Below, piece by piece: positions 10,419 through 22,079 of a stretch of DNA of 64,000 nucleotides. Made by a program: the position numbers and the translations under genes. The stretch comes from Chlorokybus atmophyticus. Lineage: Eukaryota > Streptophyta > Chlorokybophyceae > Chlorokybales > Chlorokybaceae. Position 1 is the stretch's first letter, and each line of letters opens with the position of its first letter. Under the pieces are notes generated by a model. It was not told the origin of the DNA. It searched no databases and was given only the letters and a program-made list of their open reading frames with translations. Where the stretch lies: positions 447,968 through 511,967 of the forward strand of contig RHPI01003389.1 in assembly GCA_009103225.1 (NCBI GenBank), in the 5' to 3' direction.

Positions 10419-10513
10419 CAACTCACCCTCTCCCCAAGAACACTCTACCAGTAGGCTCCTATGCTCAACTCATTGATGCAAGCAATCACACAAGCGAGTG
10501 TGGGCCCATTACT

Positions 10514-10884
10514 TATTGAGAACTAGTGATGCACCTAGTGTGTGTACGCGCCTCTCACATACAAGTGTGCACATATTAAGGACAAGTGCAGCAAGCACGC
10601 CACCTATAGAGACAATATGCGACCCATCGTATTAAGCAGCATACGATGTCTTATATATTATGCTACTAAGCACTAGTCAACTCTAGTCAAAGTCAACACT
10701 GGTCAACGGCCAAAGTCAACGGTAAACATTAACAGTTAAAGTTAAAGTTGACCATGGTTGACCATGACTGCCGCAGCTCTTGTAACTTTTGTAACTCCTG
10801 TTACCATAAAGGTTAAACTGATCGTACCAACTACATGTAGGCATCGCCTATACGTGTACCCTCAACAAACCATAACCTTGAACA
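10514..10884 (-). repeat. LTR of family B, minus orientation
   Basis: Reads TATTGAGAACTAGTGATGCACC at its left end and ACCTTGAACA at its right end, the reverse of LTR B. It contains CTTATATATTATGC (reversed TATA-like box) and GTCAA repeats. It may be the 5' LTR of a minus-strand family B element whose 3' LTR is the copy at 7814-8158, with the family A element inserted between them. Confidence 0.7.
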
Positions 10885-11279
10885 CATACCCATTATGGCG
10901 GTGGGTCCTTAGCCTATTGTGGGAGCTTGTACTTATACTCCACCCAAAAGACCATGGTAGACTCACAGCATTCACGCTAGGCTAGTAGGGCATTATGCAA
11001 TTGGATACATGTAAGGCCCCTCAACATTGAAATTTATGGGTACACATACACACTCATGCTTGAGAGGGGGCCCTGTAATAGTCTACACTAGCACGGAGGC
11101 GGACCTTGTGCGAATATATGCTAGTGTACGCTATAACATACGGGTGTTGCTACTATGGGCGCATGCTCGCATACAAATGTGCGCACATTTGAGTGTCCGC
11201 ACTACAGCCGTGCAACAGCCATAACTTCAGCATGTGTTATTAGTATTTGGTGAGCATAAGCTCGTTATGGAGTTATATA
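10885..11279. other. Unassigned stretch
   Basis: I see no coding sequence, repeat or RNA gene that I can name. It lies between an LTR of family B and the DIRS-like ORF1 copy, so it is probably old transposon debris. Confidence 0.5.
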
Positions 11280-13440
11280 TTTCAGTGAAACACATGAGTT
11301 CAAGAAGCGCATAAAATGCGCGCCTATGAACTCAATAATTGTTTATGAGTAATGAGACTCTTGTGCCCCTAGTGCCTTGGGCACTAAGGGGTTACAAGTA
11401 CTCACTAGGCATGAGTTACGAGTCGCAAGCTCCTTGGTAAGTCGCTTGAACACATAGCACGACAGCGTCATCCATGGCGAGGGTGGCGAGAGTGGTGAGG
11501 AGGTGTGGACGCAGGCGGCCCTCCACCATGGTCACATGGTCACAAGTGAGTGCCCACAATGTGATGGAGATGATGGAGAGGAGGTGGCAGCCACAACCGC
11601 GGCGTGTTAACAATTAGTGTGCATGTACGCGCCCTACCTCATACATATACTCACACTAGGGGAACTACAAGTGCAATAGCATGTCAACAACAAAGAGAAG
11701 TATGTTCCTATTGCAGTTTCACCTGTATGCGCCACATACAATGACTTAAATACTAAGCTAGTCAACACTAGAAAAGACTAGTCAACCCTAGTCAAAGTCA
11801 ACTTTAGTCAACACTAGTTAACGTTCAAAGTCAACCCTAGTCAACCCTAGTCAATGGTCAAAGTCAAAGTTGACCGTAACTCTTGTAACTCCCGTAACTC
11901 CTATTGACTGTAACTCTCATTGCATACCCGCCGCACATGGTCCAAGTAACATCAACAAGCTGATTGTACTATAAGCATACTATACTAGCAACCCTCATAT
12001 GCTTAACCTTCAACACGGCGGCGTTGCTAGCCGCCGATCGCTTGTTGCGGACTAAGCATCCAGATTGCGAGGTGGAAGAGGGAAGGAAGGAGAAAGCGGT
12101 GCGCCCCCCCCGGGTGGTAGGAGAGAAGAGGAGGTGAATACAGAGGGTGGTGGTGGAGGCGAGGATTAGGAATTCAATGAGGCGTAAAATGAGCACTTTC
12201 GCCCAAAGCACCAAAAGCGAGCTCCAAGTGCAAGCCGCTCTACCACCCCGCTCATGGTGTCTGCATAGGAACTTCATAATGTCCTTCGCGAACATGAAAG
12301 ACATGGCGAGGAGGTCGGCGGTGTTGGAGGCGAAAAGCATACGCTTAAAGTGTGGGAAGGCGCCGGTCATCCCATATAAACCCGTTGCCGATGAGCCCAC
12401 CCACCCCGTACTTGTGAAAATCCTTTGTCGCGATAACGGTGACTCCACCGACGCCAATGCTTCAGTGGCGGCCATGGCCACTCGCTTCAGCAAAGGCATT
12501 GTATCTGAAAAGGAGATCTCGAAGAAGCGGGCTCGAGAACACCTCAAGGTGGCGTCTCTCAATTCAGCTCAATGGTATCCTTTGAAAGTCGAGTAGTTAC
12601 GCACCTTGTCGCGGACCCCCACTTTGCCAAAGGCTGCAAAGAGAACATAAAAGGTGGGCTCATTTCTTATTGAGCACCATCATAAGCACGCACATGTAGG
12701 CACATAATTCTGCGGATACGGACTTGGCCCATGCGCACCTGCATATGCGTGCATTATGAGCCTTACAAAGGCGCCAGACCGTATAGCTCAACACACACTC
12801 ATTAGCTACATGTGTTCTACATCCCTCCTCCCCCCGTATTTGGAGAGGGGGGAGGAGCCCGCACCTAGCACCATTGCATGTTCACCCCTGTATTCACGTT
12901 GTGACTACCCCACATTAAGGGAATGAGCACAACACGGCACAAGTTTTGCATTTGCATGCGCATATGCACTTGGTAGGGTTGATAATGAATTGGGGGTACG
13001 CTTGGCACTACATCCGATGGCTTTGCCCGTCTAACTATGCAACCCGTGTTGCTTATATGTGCTTTGTGCACAGCATCGTATCAGGTGTGTAACTAGTTCC
13101 ACTGTGTGGGAATGCCCAATAAGCATGATTAAAAAGTTGTGGACGAGCTTGTGCGCAACCCCCTCGCAGCAGATTCTTCTGAGGCAAAGCGCCTTGAAAG
13201 CGCGTTAAAGAACGTGGCTGCCGCGCACCCCAAGCTCAAGGCAATGCCAGCCTACCATGCCAACAAATGCTGGGGCCATTATCCCCCCCGCTACTCATGG
13301 TCATACGCATCTAATGCGAGGTAAACGAGCTATGTGACCGCTCGCATGCAGTCTCAAGCATCTTCGGCTGGGGGCCAGCGGGTTGTCCGCACCTGCTACA
13401 TCTATGGGAAGCCCGGCCTCCTGCGTACCTATTACCGTGC
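11280..13440 (+). pseudogene. ORF1 (gag-like) copy of the DIRS-like element, plus strand
   Basis: This stretch matches, in reverse, 24791-26990. Shared landmarks are the ATGATGGAGAGGAGGTGG block, FANMKDMARRSAVLEAKSIRLK against SAKDMARRLEVLEAENIRLK, a VVDELVRNPLA segment at 13137, and a degraded zinc knuckle (RTCYIYGKPGLLRTYY) just before 13440. It is broken by many stops and by a solo LTR at 11605-12015. It probably encodes a nucleic-acid-binding gag-like protein in intact relatives; that function is inferred from the knuckle only. Confidence 0.65.
11605..12015 (-). repeat. Solo LTR of family A with perfect target duplication
   Basis: This is LTR A in minus orientation (TGTTAACAATTAGTGTGC to CTTAACCTTCAACA), flanked by CGGCG at 11600-11604 and 12016-12020. 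The paralogous sequence at 26690-26740 shows the uninterrupted host site. A solo LTR with a target duplication is what remains after recombination between the two LTRs of an inserted element. Confidence 0.88.
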
Positions 13441-13844
13441 ATCAAGAATTAGTGTGCATGTATGCGCCCTACCTCATACATGCGCTCGCACTACGAGAAC
13501 ACCACGTGTAACATACAAGCATGTCAATATCGAAGAGAAATATGTTAGAGTTTCACCTTTTTGCGCCACATATAGCGACCTACATACCGAGCTAGTTAAC
13601 AATACGAAGAATTGATAAATTTTAGTATAAGTGGATTATAGTCAACATTCGTCAACGGTCAATGTCACCACTAGTTAACGGTCAAAGTCAAAGTTGACCA
13701 CAACCGTCGTACTTCCCATAACTCTCATAACTCCTGTTGACTGTAACTGCCAATAAACGCCACACATGCTTTGAATTAAATCAATAAGCTGATTGTACTA
13801 TAAGCATACTATACTAGCAGATATTATATGTTTAAACTCACGCG
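13440..13844 (-). repeat. Diverged LTR of family A
   Basis: Recognisable as LTR A in minus orientation (ATTAGTGTGCATGTATGCGCCCTACC, GTTAGAGTTTCACC, ACTATAAGCATACTATACTAGCA) but with many substitutions, so it is older than the other A copies. It lies between the plus-strand ORF1 copy and the 3' end of the minus-strand DIRS-like element. Confidence 0.65.
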
Positions 13845-13956
13845 CGAGTTATATGTGACACAGCTCATGCGGGGGGGTCACTATCGGTGGATAGATGGAT
13901 AAGAAGAATATGATCACGTACCACCTAAGCCAAGGCTTTTCGTAAGTGTGTGCAAC

Positions 13957-14830
13957 TCAGGTAATGCTGCGCAAATAGCTCTCAGCCGCAGTGGAAAACT
14001 TTCATTGCCCAAACTTTTGCCAAATGTACAAGGGCACAACAGCCTGCACCGCATGGGTTGCAACATCTGGATGGGCAGAGTGCAAAAACGTGTGGGGTCC
14101 TCCCTCGCCGCCTCAATGGTTGCCGTTCCCAACCGAGCATGGTGCCATGCGGTACAACGGTGTCGCATATGATGCATGTTCCCCCCGCCCGCTTGATGGA
14201 GCGCAGCTTGCCGGGTTCGTCTTGCTTGTTACCCGAACCAAACAACAACTTTTCGGTGTGCATCACAGAGCACAAATCACCCCCGACAGCAGCTATGTGC
14301 ACTGTCGCGCCCACACCATGTTGGTCGATTTTACTGCGCGAGATGACGAGATCCATGCAATGCGGTTGAGATATACTGTCCTGCACGTCGACTTTTGCCA
14401 GGTCGAAATACCACATCATACCTGCAAACCTCAGCAGCACGGCCACTGTTGGCATTCTGGCCACCAAGTCCCACCCATTACGAGCAAAGTGTGAGACCAT
14501 AGCTCGCAAGAGCTGAAGCGTGTACGCGTCCTTCTTCCGCGTGATTTATGGTAGCAGCCTGGCAGCGGCCTCAGGCACCACCGCAACGAGTGCATGCGGT
14601 GTGGGAGAGGCCTGGCCAGCCATGGTATGCGCAGCGGTATGGCGGAAGATGCATGTTTTACAGGTGCCGGGATGGTGAAATTCACCAATACCTTGGTCAG
14701 AAACATGGCCACTGTGCCAGGGTCCGCCGGCAGGGCAGCCCAACCACGAGGCGTGCAAAACTCCACAAAGCGACGCCAGTAGCCCTAATGGCCCCGCAAA
14801 GTGCTAGTAGCACATGACGCCGCGGCTACT
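13957..14830 (-). pseudogene. Tyrosine recombinase of the DIRS-like element
   Basis: The minus strand carries, in shifting frames, an N-terminal part (FCTPRGWAALPADPGTVAMF) and a catalytic part: TVAVLLRFAGMMWYFDL, then DLVISRSKIDQHGVGATVHI, which matches the RSKTDQ region of DIRS recombinases. The end, AAESYLRSIT before the stop at 13957-13959, carries the likely nucleophilic Tyr. The codon where a conserved Trp is expected before this end is a stop (TGA). In intact elements this enzyme joins the circular DNA copy to the genome. Confidence 0.68.
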
Positions 14831-15009
14831 GCTGGGTTTAAGGTGCGCAGGCGCTCAATTTTATAGTCTCCGGGGACGTTGGGCATCAGCGATTGTAGGC
14901 TACGCTCAACAGCAGCTGCACACAGCATATGTCAATGGTTAGGACGCAATCCAATCCGCAATGCCCACATGCAACCAAATGGCAAGCCCGCTTGGAGTTC
15001 TGTGACTTG

Positions 15010-15340
15010 TGGGCTAGGTCACAAGCAGGCTGGGCCCTTAGGTAGGCACACAACATTTATAACAAATGGTACCCACACTCCTTGCAGGCAGAAAACGGGC
15101 CACCAAGTTTGGGTTGTCCATTCATGTTCAATAAGGCGCACGCGAGCCTTGCATTCGCGCGCATGACGCAAGCCAATGCCAACAAGGTGTGGAGGGGGGT
15201 GGCACCAATTGTTGCAGCCACACCAGTCACAATGAAAAGCATTGCCGGACGAGCCTAAACATGGCAATGCCGAGTTGAAGGCCACACAGTGTTGGCATTC
15301 ATGGCAAAGTGAGCCCCACTTGCGGGCGAGCAAGCCAATC
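15010..15340 (-). pseudogene. Cys/His-rich segment between RNase H and recombinase
   Basis: A minus-strand frame of 107 residues has repeated paired cysteines (CHECQHC, then FHCDWCGCNNWCH) that look like a zinc-binding module. I do not recognise a named family. Its place between RNase H and recombinase suggests it belongs to the DIRS-like polyprotein. Confidence 0.4.
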
Positions 15341-15492
15341 AAGGGTGTTTTTAAAGTTCAACCATTCTAATCTTGTGCCTTTAAGAGCGCGTCTGCCTTT
15401 TCAACGAGCTCGCGTGGCAATCACTTCACATACAAGCAGATGGCGCAGGTAGTGTCAAAGATGCGATATGCTGCAAGTGTGCGGCCTTACTG

Positions 15493-15791
15493 TGTTGAAG
15501 TTGCATAGTAGCAACAATGCACAGGCACTAGTGTGGCACTGACAAGTAGAGCAGAGTGGATCTGACTATAATGCATAATATATAATGTCGTATATTGTAC
15601 ACTAGTAAGTGCTAGTCAACCCTAACCAACCCCAATCAAAGTCAACACTAGTGAACACTAGTCAAGGTCAAAGTCAAAGTCAACGTTAACCATGGTGGAC
15701 TATAGCTGCCATAACGGCAGGTGACCGTGATTGTTAAGGTGAAGATAATCGTCAAAGTTTAGCTAAGGCGCCTAGCCAAGTACCTTTACCA
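15493..15791 (-). repeat. 3' LTR of copia element C
   Basis: Starts TGTTGAAGTTGCATAG and ends near CAAGTACCTTTACCA on the plus strand; homologous to 22080-22382. Rich in GTCAA (reverse TTGAC) motifs. Confidence 0.8.
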
Positions 15792-15829
15792 CTCCCATGC
15801 GAGCATCTTTAGCCTTACACTCCAAGCTC

Positions 15830-18412
15830 CATGCAACATATTTGGAACTTGGTGGGTGGCAGCGGCTTGTTCATGCAATATGCGAGCATGTTTTTCGTGC
15901 AATACCTAAATTTCACTTCCCCTTGTGCAACTCTCTCTCTCTCACCAAGTGGTGCATAATGTTAACATGCTTCAACCTGGCGGATGTGATGGGGTGCATG
16001 CTCGATTTGAGCGCTTCGTAGTTGTCGCATGTGATGGTGGCATAGTTCGGTGCAAAACTAGAGTCAGTGACCATCTTGCAAAGCCACAATGCTTCCTTCA
16101 TTGCAGATGAAGCTGCCATGTACTCAGCCTCCGTGGTAGACGCAACGACAATTGGTTGTGGTCAGCTATTCCAGCTGACGATGCCTCCTCCCATTAAGAA
16201 AGTGTAACCTGTGGTAGACCTCCTTATGTCGAGGTCTTCGGCATCATCTGCATTACAATAGCCCTGTTATGTGACGTTCTTTTTCCTCCTAAAAGAAATA
16301 CCCACGTCCTGTGCGCTTCCAAGGTAGCGAAGAACTCTTTTTGCCGCCTTTTAGTGCTGCATGGTGGGTGCTGACATGTGTCTCGCCAAGACTCTCACGA
16401 CTTGTGCGATGTCAGGCCTCGTGGCAATATACACGTAGATGAGGCTCTCAACGAGCTCACCATAAGGGTAGATAACTGTGTTAAGCATAGAGGTAGTGTC
16501 TTGTGCTTTATATAGTTGAACTCCCACATTCAGTGGTGTAGCCTTGCCCTTTGCAACCTGAGCAAGTACCATCCGCTTTCAATGATCTTGATAGGCTGTG
16601 CATCTGTGTCCCTGGTGATGACGATGTCGAGGAGCAAGTGTGCAACTCCAAGATCGTGAGTTTTAAATGCAGACATCAGTATCACCATGATTAGATGTAG
16701 TGCCGAAACATTTTTAAATGCCATGACGACGTCGTCCACGTACTCCATCAGCCAAATCTGTCCGTCTTCACTAATAAAGAGCCCTGGATCTAAAGTAGAC
16801 TGACGTACGCCCATTTCTTCTCCAGCTCCTTGCTGAGCCAAATGTGCTCAACTTGCGGCGCCTGCCTAAGCTAATATAAAGCTTTGTGTAGCAAGCATGC
16901 CTTACCCGAGTCTCCCTCCTTGTACCCTTGAGGCTGCTGCACGAAGATCTGCTCGTCCAACTCTCCGTAGTAAAAGGCAGTCTTCACGTCGAAGTGGTGC
17001 AGCTCCAAGTCCTCCATAGAAACCTTAGCGAGTAGTGCCCTGAAGGTTGCATGTTTGCTAGCAGGTGCAAATACCTCCTTGTAGTCAACTCCCTCCTAAT
17101 AAAAGAAGCCCTTTGCTACAAGTCGCGCCTTGTAGTGCTCAATGTTGCCCTTGCCATTACGCTTTATTTGTACACCCACTTGACATTTATATATGCGCTT
17201 GACGCCTCGTAAATTCTGCTTGAGAAACCAAGTCATGTTGGCGTGTAGCGAAGCAGTCTCCACATACATGGCCTTGCCCACAACTTTGCATCTGGAGCTG
17301 TGGTGGCCTCATGCTAGGTGGTCGGCTCTTCTCTTCACTAGTTGCAGCACTCAAATACTGAAAATGCTGCGTAAAATGTGGTGGCGCTCTTTGTCTCACA
17401 AGGTAGCGCCTATCTGGCTGCTCCGTGGGTGCAACTTCCTTCCCCTCATGGTGTGGTGTAATGCTAGGAACAACCTCTTCAAGAATGACCTCCTCAGAAA
17501 CAACCATGTTCATAGGCGCAATGCTAACCTCAGGCTATGCTATATGATTCTCCACAGGTGTTGAAGGTGTTGTCGGCGTCATCACTCTCTTCTCGGCAAA
17601 GACAGCATCTCGAACCACAATCTTGCCACCCTCAAGCAAGATCCTATATACCTCGGAGTCATGCTCGTAACCCATGAAGACGCCTGTCTCCCTTACGTTC
17701 TGAAGCTTTCTCCTTAGGTGTCTGGGGATGTGCCAGTACGCCTTGGCTCCAAACACACGCAAGTGCATCATGTCAGGCTTCCCTCTATAGATTAACTCCC
17801 ACGGGGTCTTGGTTTTGTTGCTCGTAGGTGACGTGTTGCGAATGTAACTTGCCATAACAAACGCCTCAGCCCATAAGGCTTTGTCAAGCTCTGCATCAGT
17901 AAGCATGGCACGCACACGCCCCACAAGTGTGCGATTGCGGCGCTCAGCAGCACCGTTTTGCTTAGGTGTGTAAGGTGCCGTGGTCTTATGGTTGATGCCG
18001 TGCTCCTCCAAATAGCTCTCCTTGGTTTGGTTCACTCGGAACCCCTATCACTCCTCAATGCTAATGCCCTTGTCTTTGCTTGTGTTGCAAAGAAGGTAAG
18101 CGTCTTCTTCACAATAGCAGCATTGTCCAACTTGGCAGCAACTGTATTAAATGGCTGATAACTTGCTGAAGTTAGCTTAAAAAGAAACAACATACCAACT
18201 TCCTCCAATGGACGCGACTGGCATGGGACCGCACACGTTTATGTGCACAAGCTGCAAGGGTGCTAAAGTGGTGCGGTAGATGTAGGAAAATGCTGCTTAG
18301 GCATACTGCTTAACACAAATGTCTCGCACAGATCACCCTTTGCTGCCTTAATGTTCTCCTCGTTATTGCCAATTCCTTCCACCATGTCCACAGCAACCAG
18401 TCTTGCCGGGTT
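15830..18412 (-). pseudogene. Copia element C pol: integrase, reverse transcriptase, RNase H
   Basis: From high to low coordinates: the end of the GAG-pre-integrase domain and integrase core (18412-18040); the integrase C-terminal part in an open frame of 166 residues (18035-17535: APYTPKQNGAAERRNRTL, ALWAEAFVMASYIRNTSPT, LRVFGAKAYWHIP); the reverse transcriptase in fragments (17281-16351: HYKARLVAKGF, LLWFMEYVDDVVMA-like box at about 16760 with YVDD, ARHMSAPTMQH); and RNase H (16119-15913: KEALWLCKMVTDS, LKHVNIMHHLVRERE). Numerous stops and shifts make it non-functional, although the YVDD active-site box is preserved. Confidence 0.8.
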
Positions 18413-18417
18413 GTCCC

Positions 18418-18749
18418 TATTAAATGTTGTAGGCGCCTACATATAGTTGGTACAATCAGCTTAACCATTATAGTTACGTGAGTTACGTGAGTTACGGCAG
18501 TTATGGTCAACCATGGTCAACTTTGACTTTGACCGTTGATTAGTGTTGACTAGTGTTGACTTTAACCAGAGTTGACTAGAGTTGACTAGTGCTTAGTAGC
18601 ATAGTATATAAGACACTGTATACTGCTTAATATAGTGGGTCGCACATTGTCTCTATAGTTGGCGTGCTTGCTGCACTTGTCCTTAGTGTGTGCACACTCG
18701 TATATAAGAGGCAAATACACACACACTAGGTGCATCACTAGTTCTCAAC
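18418..18749 (+). repeat. 5' LTR of element B
   Basis: Starts TATTAAATGTTGTAGG (TG expected), lacks the ACATGTATAGGCG block of other B copies, and retains TTGAC repeats followed by TATATAAGACACTG (about 18605) and the end GTTCTCAAC. Confidence 0.8.
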
Positions 18750-19803
18750 TCTTGCACATCAAAGACTTCCATCTCCCTCTTATTGCGGATTGCAAGACTG
18801 GATGTGAGGCGTGGGAGGTCTTCAACACCCTCATAAAGGCCATTAGCAACTCGCGCAAGTTGCAGCTGAGACGCAAGCTGACACTTCTGAAGATGGAGCA
18901 CAAAGAGCCAATCTAAAAGTACATCTCGCGTGTGTTAAGAACTAGTGTGCATGTATGCGCCCTACCTCATACATGTGCTCACACCAGGGGAACAACAAGT
19001 GCAATAGCATGTCAACAACAAAGAGAAGTATGGATCTATCGCAGCTTCACCTGTATGCGCCACATACAATGACTTATATACTAAGCTAGTCAACACTAAA
19101 AAAGACTAGTCAACCCTAGTCAAAGTCAACTCTAGTCATCACTAGTCAACGTTCAAAGTCAACCCTAGTCAACCCTAGTCAATGGGCAAAATCAAAGTTG
19201 ACCGTAACTCTTGTAACTCCCGTTACTTCTGTTGACTGTAACGCCCATTGCATAACCGCCGCACATGGTCCAAGTAACATCAATAAGCTGACTGTACTAT
19301 GAGCATACTATACTAGCAACCCTCATATGCTTAATCTTTAACATGTACTATAAGCATACTATATTAGCAAACCTCATATGCTTAACCTTCAACAGGGTGC
19401 AAGGGAGCTTTGGCAAGACCTTGCAGCAGTGGGCCACGATGTGCAGGAAGAGGAGGTGATGTGGGCAGTCTTAGCTGGCTTAAAAAAGAGCTTTGCTACG
19501 CTAGTGACTGTGTTTGAGTCCTCAGATGTGGTTTTAAAGTTTGCTGATATAGTGCCTAAGCTGCTAGTTGTGGAAGGCAAGTTGGATGTTCAGGAAATAG
19601 AGAATGGTGGAGAAGCTATCGCACTTGCTGCCTCATCTTCTCAACACACACAAAGCAGGAGCAAAGCAGGTGGTGGGAAGCCATCACGTGACAAAGAGTG
19701 TCACTACTGCAAGATGAAGGGCCACTTCATCCAAGAGTGCCAGAAGAGGAGCCACGATGAGGCAACTAAAGAGGAGCACGCCATCATGGCGATTGCTTTC
19801 TAG
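18750..19803 (+). pseudogene. Element B gag, split by a solo LTR
   Basis: Before the insertion the frame reads KDFHLPLIADCKTGCEAW...MEHKEPI with a stop (TAA for the expected CAA/CAG) at 18914-18916. After it, 19395-19803 is one open frame: ARELWQDLAAVGHDV, LKKSFATLVTVFESS, KLDVQEIENGGEAIA, the CCHC knuckle CHYCKMKGHFIQEC and the end AIMAIAF. It encodes the same protein as the minus-strand fragment at 1-680. The start of gag is missing, because the 5' LTR runs straight into its middle. Confidence 0.8.
18933..19394 (-). repeat. Solo LTR of family A inside element B gag
   Basis: Starts TGTTAAGAACTAGTGTGC and ends CTTAACCTTCAACA, 462 bp like the 5' LTR at 8160-8621 and with the same tandem unit at its right end. 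Flanks GCGTG (18928-18932) and GGGTG (19395-19399) form a target duplication with one mismatch. The unbroken site is seen in the fragment at 1-680. Confidence 0.88.
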
Positions 19804-20388
19804 CATTGGTGAGGACCTCAAGGAGTTACAATGGATGGTATTCGTCCGTCCTCTCCCACTGCAAGGGCGCGTGAAGGACATGCGTATGAGTAGTTGCTAA
19901 TGCTGAGCTGCATACACTAGAGGTTGCATTGCTGTAGAGTTGTTTCGTTGGCCGCACACGTGTGCGGTACTGGTTAGAACACTTCACTTGATTGGCATGC
20001 AAGGACTGAGTTGTATAGCTAGCTAACATGAGATGGGAGGGGTGCTTCCCTTGGTAGAAGGGTCTGATCAACCCTTGCACGGCCTACACTTTAGTACAGC
20101 ATTGCTAAGGTAGAGAACTCAGTGTAGTTTATAGCATAGTTTGCCATCGAGGGAGTCTTCGAAACCACCTGAGCAAGGTTAGGCGTGGCGTGGTGGAACC
20201 TGATGCAACAACTATGAGGAGGAAACAAGGAGTATTGGGACCTTGTAGTCTTGCTGGCAGCACGAGGAGAAGAATGGTGTTATGGAGACAAGCATCAAGT
20301 CCGTGGGAGCAACACATTCGTGGGAGGGTTCAATGGAGTAAGATAATGTGGGTAAGCTTACGGGAAGAACATGAAGTTCAAGGTCAAG

Positions 20389-20433
20389 CTGCTCGCGTGG
20401 GAGTGTTCACATTTAACACTCCCACGCGAGCAG
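20389..20433. repeat. Perfect 19-bp inverted repeat before the 3' LTR of element B
   Basis: CTGCTCGCGTGGGAGTGTT, a 7-base spacer CACATTT, then its exact reverse complement. It lies where the polypurine tract and LTR start are expected, so it may have formed when this LTR junction was made. Confidence 0.85.
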
Positions 20434-20802
20434 TAAATGTGATAGGTTGTAGAAAGTTCATGTATAGGCGGCGCCTACATGTAGTTGGTACGATCATCTT
20501 AACCTTTATAGTTACGGGACTTACGGCAGTTATGGTCAACCATAATTTATGTTAACTTTGACCGTTGACTTTGACCATAGACTAGTGTTGACTAGTGTTG
20601 ACTAGTGTTGACTTTGATCAGAGTTGACTAGAGTTAACTAGTGCTCAGTAGTATAGAATATAAGACACTGTATACTGCTTACTACAGTGGGTCGCACATT
20701 GTCTCTATAGTTGGCGTGCTTGCTACACTTGTCCTTAGTGTGTGCACCCTTTAATGCAAGAGGCAAATACACACACACTAGGTGCATCACTAGTTCTCAA
20801 CA
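20434..20802 (+). repeat. 3' LTR of element B
   Basis: Homologous to the other B LTRs from AAATGTGATAGG through GGCGGCGCCTACATGTAG, TTGAC repeats and AATATAAGACACTG to the terminus CTCAACA at 20802. The exact left end is blurred by the inverted repeat. Confidence 0.75.
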
Positions 20803-20807
20803 GTCCC

Positions 20808-22009
20808 ACCCAAGATGTCCTAGCCTTTGATGCCAAAAATGAGCTGTAGCCGATATAAGGACTGTCGCAGACAATGCATGCTGCCAATCCAGTGTGATGC
20901 AGTACATACTTCCCGGCAATGTGCCTTCTGCAACAACAATGTTGCTCACTTCGACTCGACCCCTCTTAGCAGTGAAGTCAACCTCGGTGCCTGCGCTTGT
21001 AGCTCTTCGAACAGAGAACAGGCTGGAGGCTAGTCTTGGCAAGTGGATTACCTGCTTTAAGGCCATTCTGTGTAGTACCCGCCACTACAAGTGTAGCTTG
21101 TTGCCAAAGCTCACTTTCACACCAACAGCATCGCTCAGAGCATGATATTCCTTACGACTTATGTCTGTGTGGGGTCATATGCTGTGTGCACGCAGAACAA
21201 CCAAGAGCTCTTGATACCAATGGTGCTGGTAGTAAGTGCTACAGCCTGCCTATTTAGACCTTGTCTCTGTTGCTGATCGTGCTTTAACTGTTGACAGTCC
21301 TTCTTCAGGTGTCCCTTATTGTCGCAATAGTGGCAAGCACGCATCTTTTTCTTCCACCACCGTTGTTGTTGTTGGGGCGTAGGTTGAATTGTGCCGCAAA
21401 TGCCACAGCTTCAGCCTCATCATGGCGTGAAGTGGATGCCCGCTGCTCAACTTATAACACGCGTGGGGTGACCGCTTCAAAGGTGAGCTCCTTACTGGAT
21501 AATCCCATGATGGTGATAGTCAGTTCGTATTCCTTGTGTAGGCCAGCGCGGATTGCCCAAACGAGCTCCACCTCCTTCACTTTATAACCAATGGCGAGCA
21601 AGTCATCCCACAACTGCCTAACTTGCAAGATGAACTTGAGGACAGGTTCAGCAAAATCTTCTCTCAAAGCATTCAACTGCTTCCTCAACTGCAACTTCCT
21701 AGCATTGTTCTTAGCCTTATACGCATTTGCCAACTCTTGCCATAACTCTCTAGCAGTCTTGTAACATGCAATAAGCGCTAAGTGATGCTGTGTAACATGG
21801 AATCCTAGCAATGCTTGATTGGCTTTTTGGTTGAGGTCCGTGTCTGCCATATCGGTAGCGCTCTTCTCGGGATCCACCATCGACCATAGGTTTTTATGCA
21901 TGAGTAGCATCTGCATCCGGATGCTACATGTCTTATAGTTGTCAAGGTTCAGTGGCTCGATGTTAACCTTGTTATAGCTGGTCGCCATGCTTCCCTTGCA
22001 AGTCCGCAA
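20808..22009 (-). pseudogene. Copia element C gag and GAG-pre-integrase
   Basis: The gag starts near 21985 (MATSYNKVNIEPLNLDNYK) and is open to 21452: MQMLLMHKNLWSMVDPE, ALLGFHVTQHHLALI, ARKLQLRKQLNALRED. A CCHC knuckle CHYCDNKGHLKKDC lies at about 21335-21290, and the start of the GAG-pre-integrase domain (AHFWHQRLGHLGWD) ends at 20808, where element B is inserted. Frame breaks occur at about 21450 and 21160. Confidence 0.8.
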
Positions 22010-22079
22010 TGAAGACAGTGCCTCCCCAAGCTATACCAACTCGTGTATGCTATGCTAGCGCTATCATAGGCTCATAACC

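Larger units (their letters stand above)
18418..20802 (+). mobile_element. Copia-type gag-only element B, nested in element C
   Basis: Plus-orientation LTRs of family B (18418-18749 and about 20434-20802) flank a gag without its N terminus. The target duplication GTCCC is perfect (18413-18417 and 20803-20807). Across it the GAG-pre-integrase domain of element C rejoins on the minus strand (HFWHQRLGHLGWD, then NPARLVAVDMVEG). No pol is present, so this copy is non-autonomous. It was itself hit by a solo LTR of family A at 18933-19394. Confidence 0.88.

Noticed and set aside
11280-15490. A Kangaroo-like element with recombinase on the strand opposite to ORF1
   Set aside because: The minus-strand recombinase is continuous, across copia element C, with an RT and ORF1 also on the minus strand, so the plus-strand ORF1 belongs to another copy.
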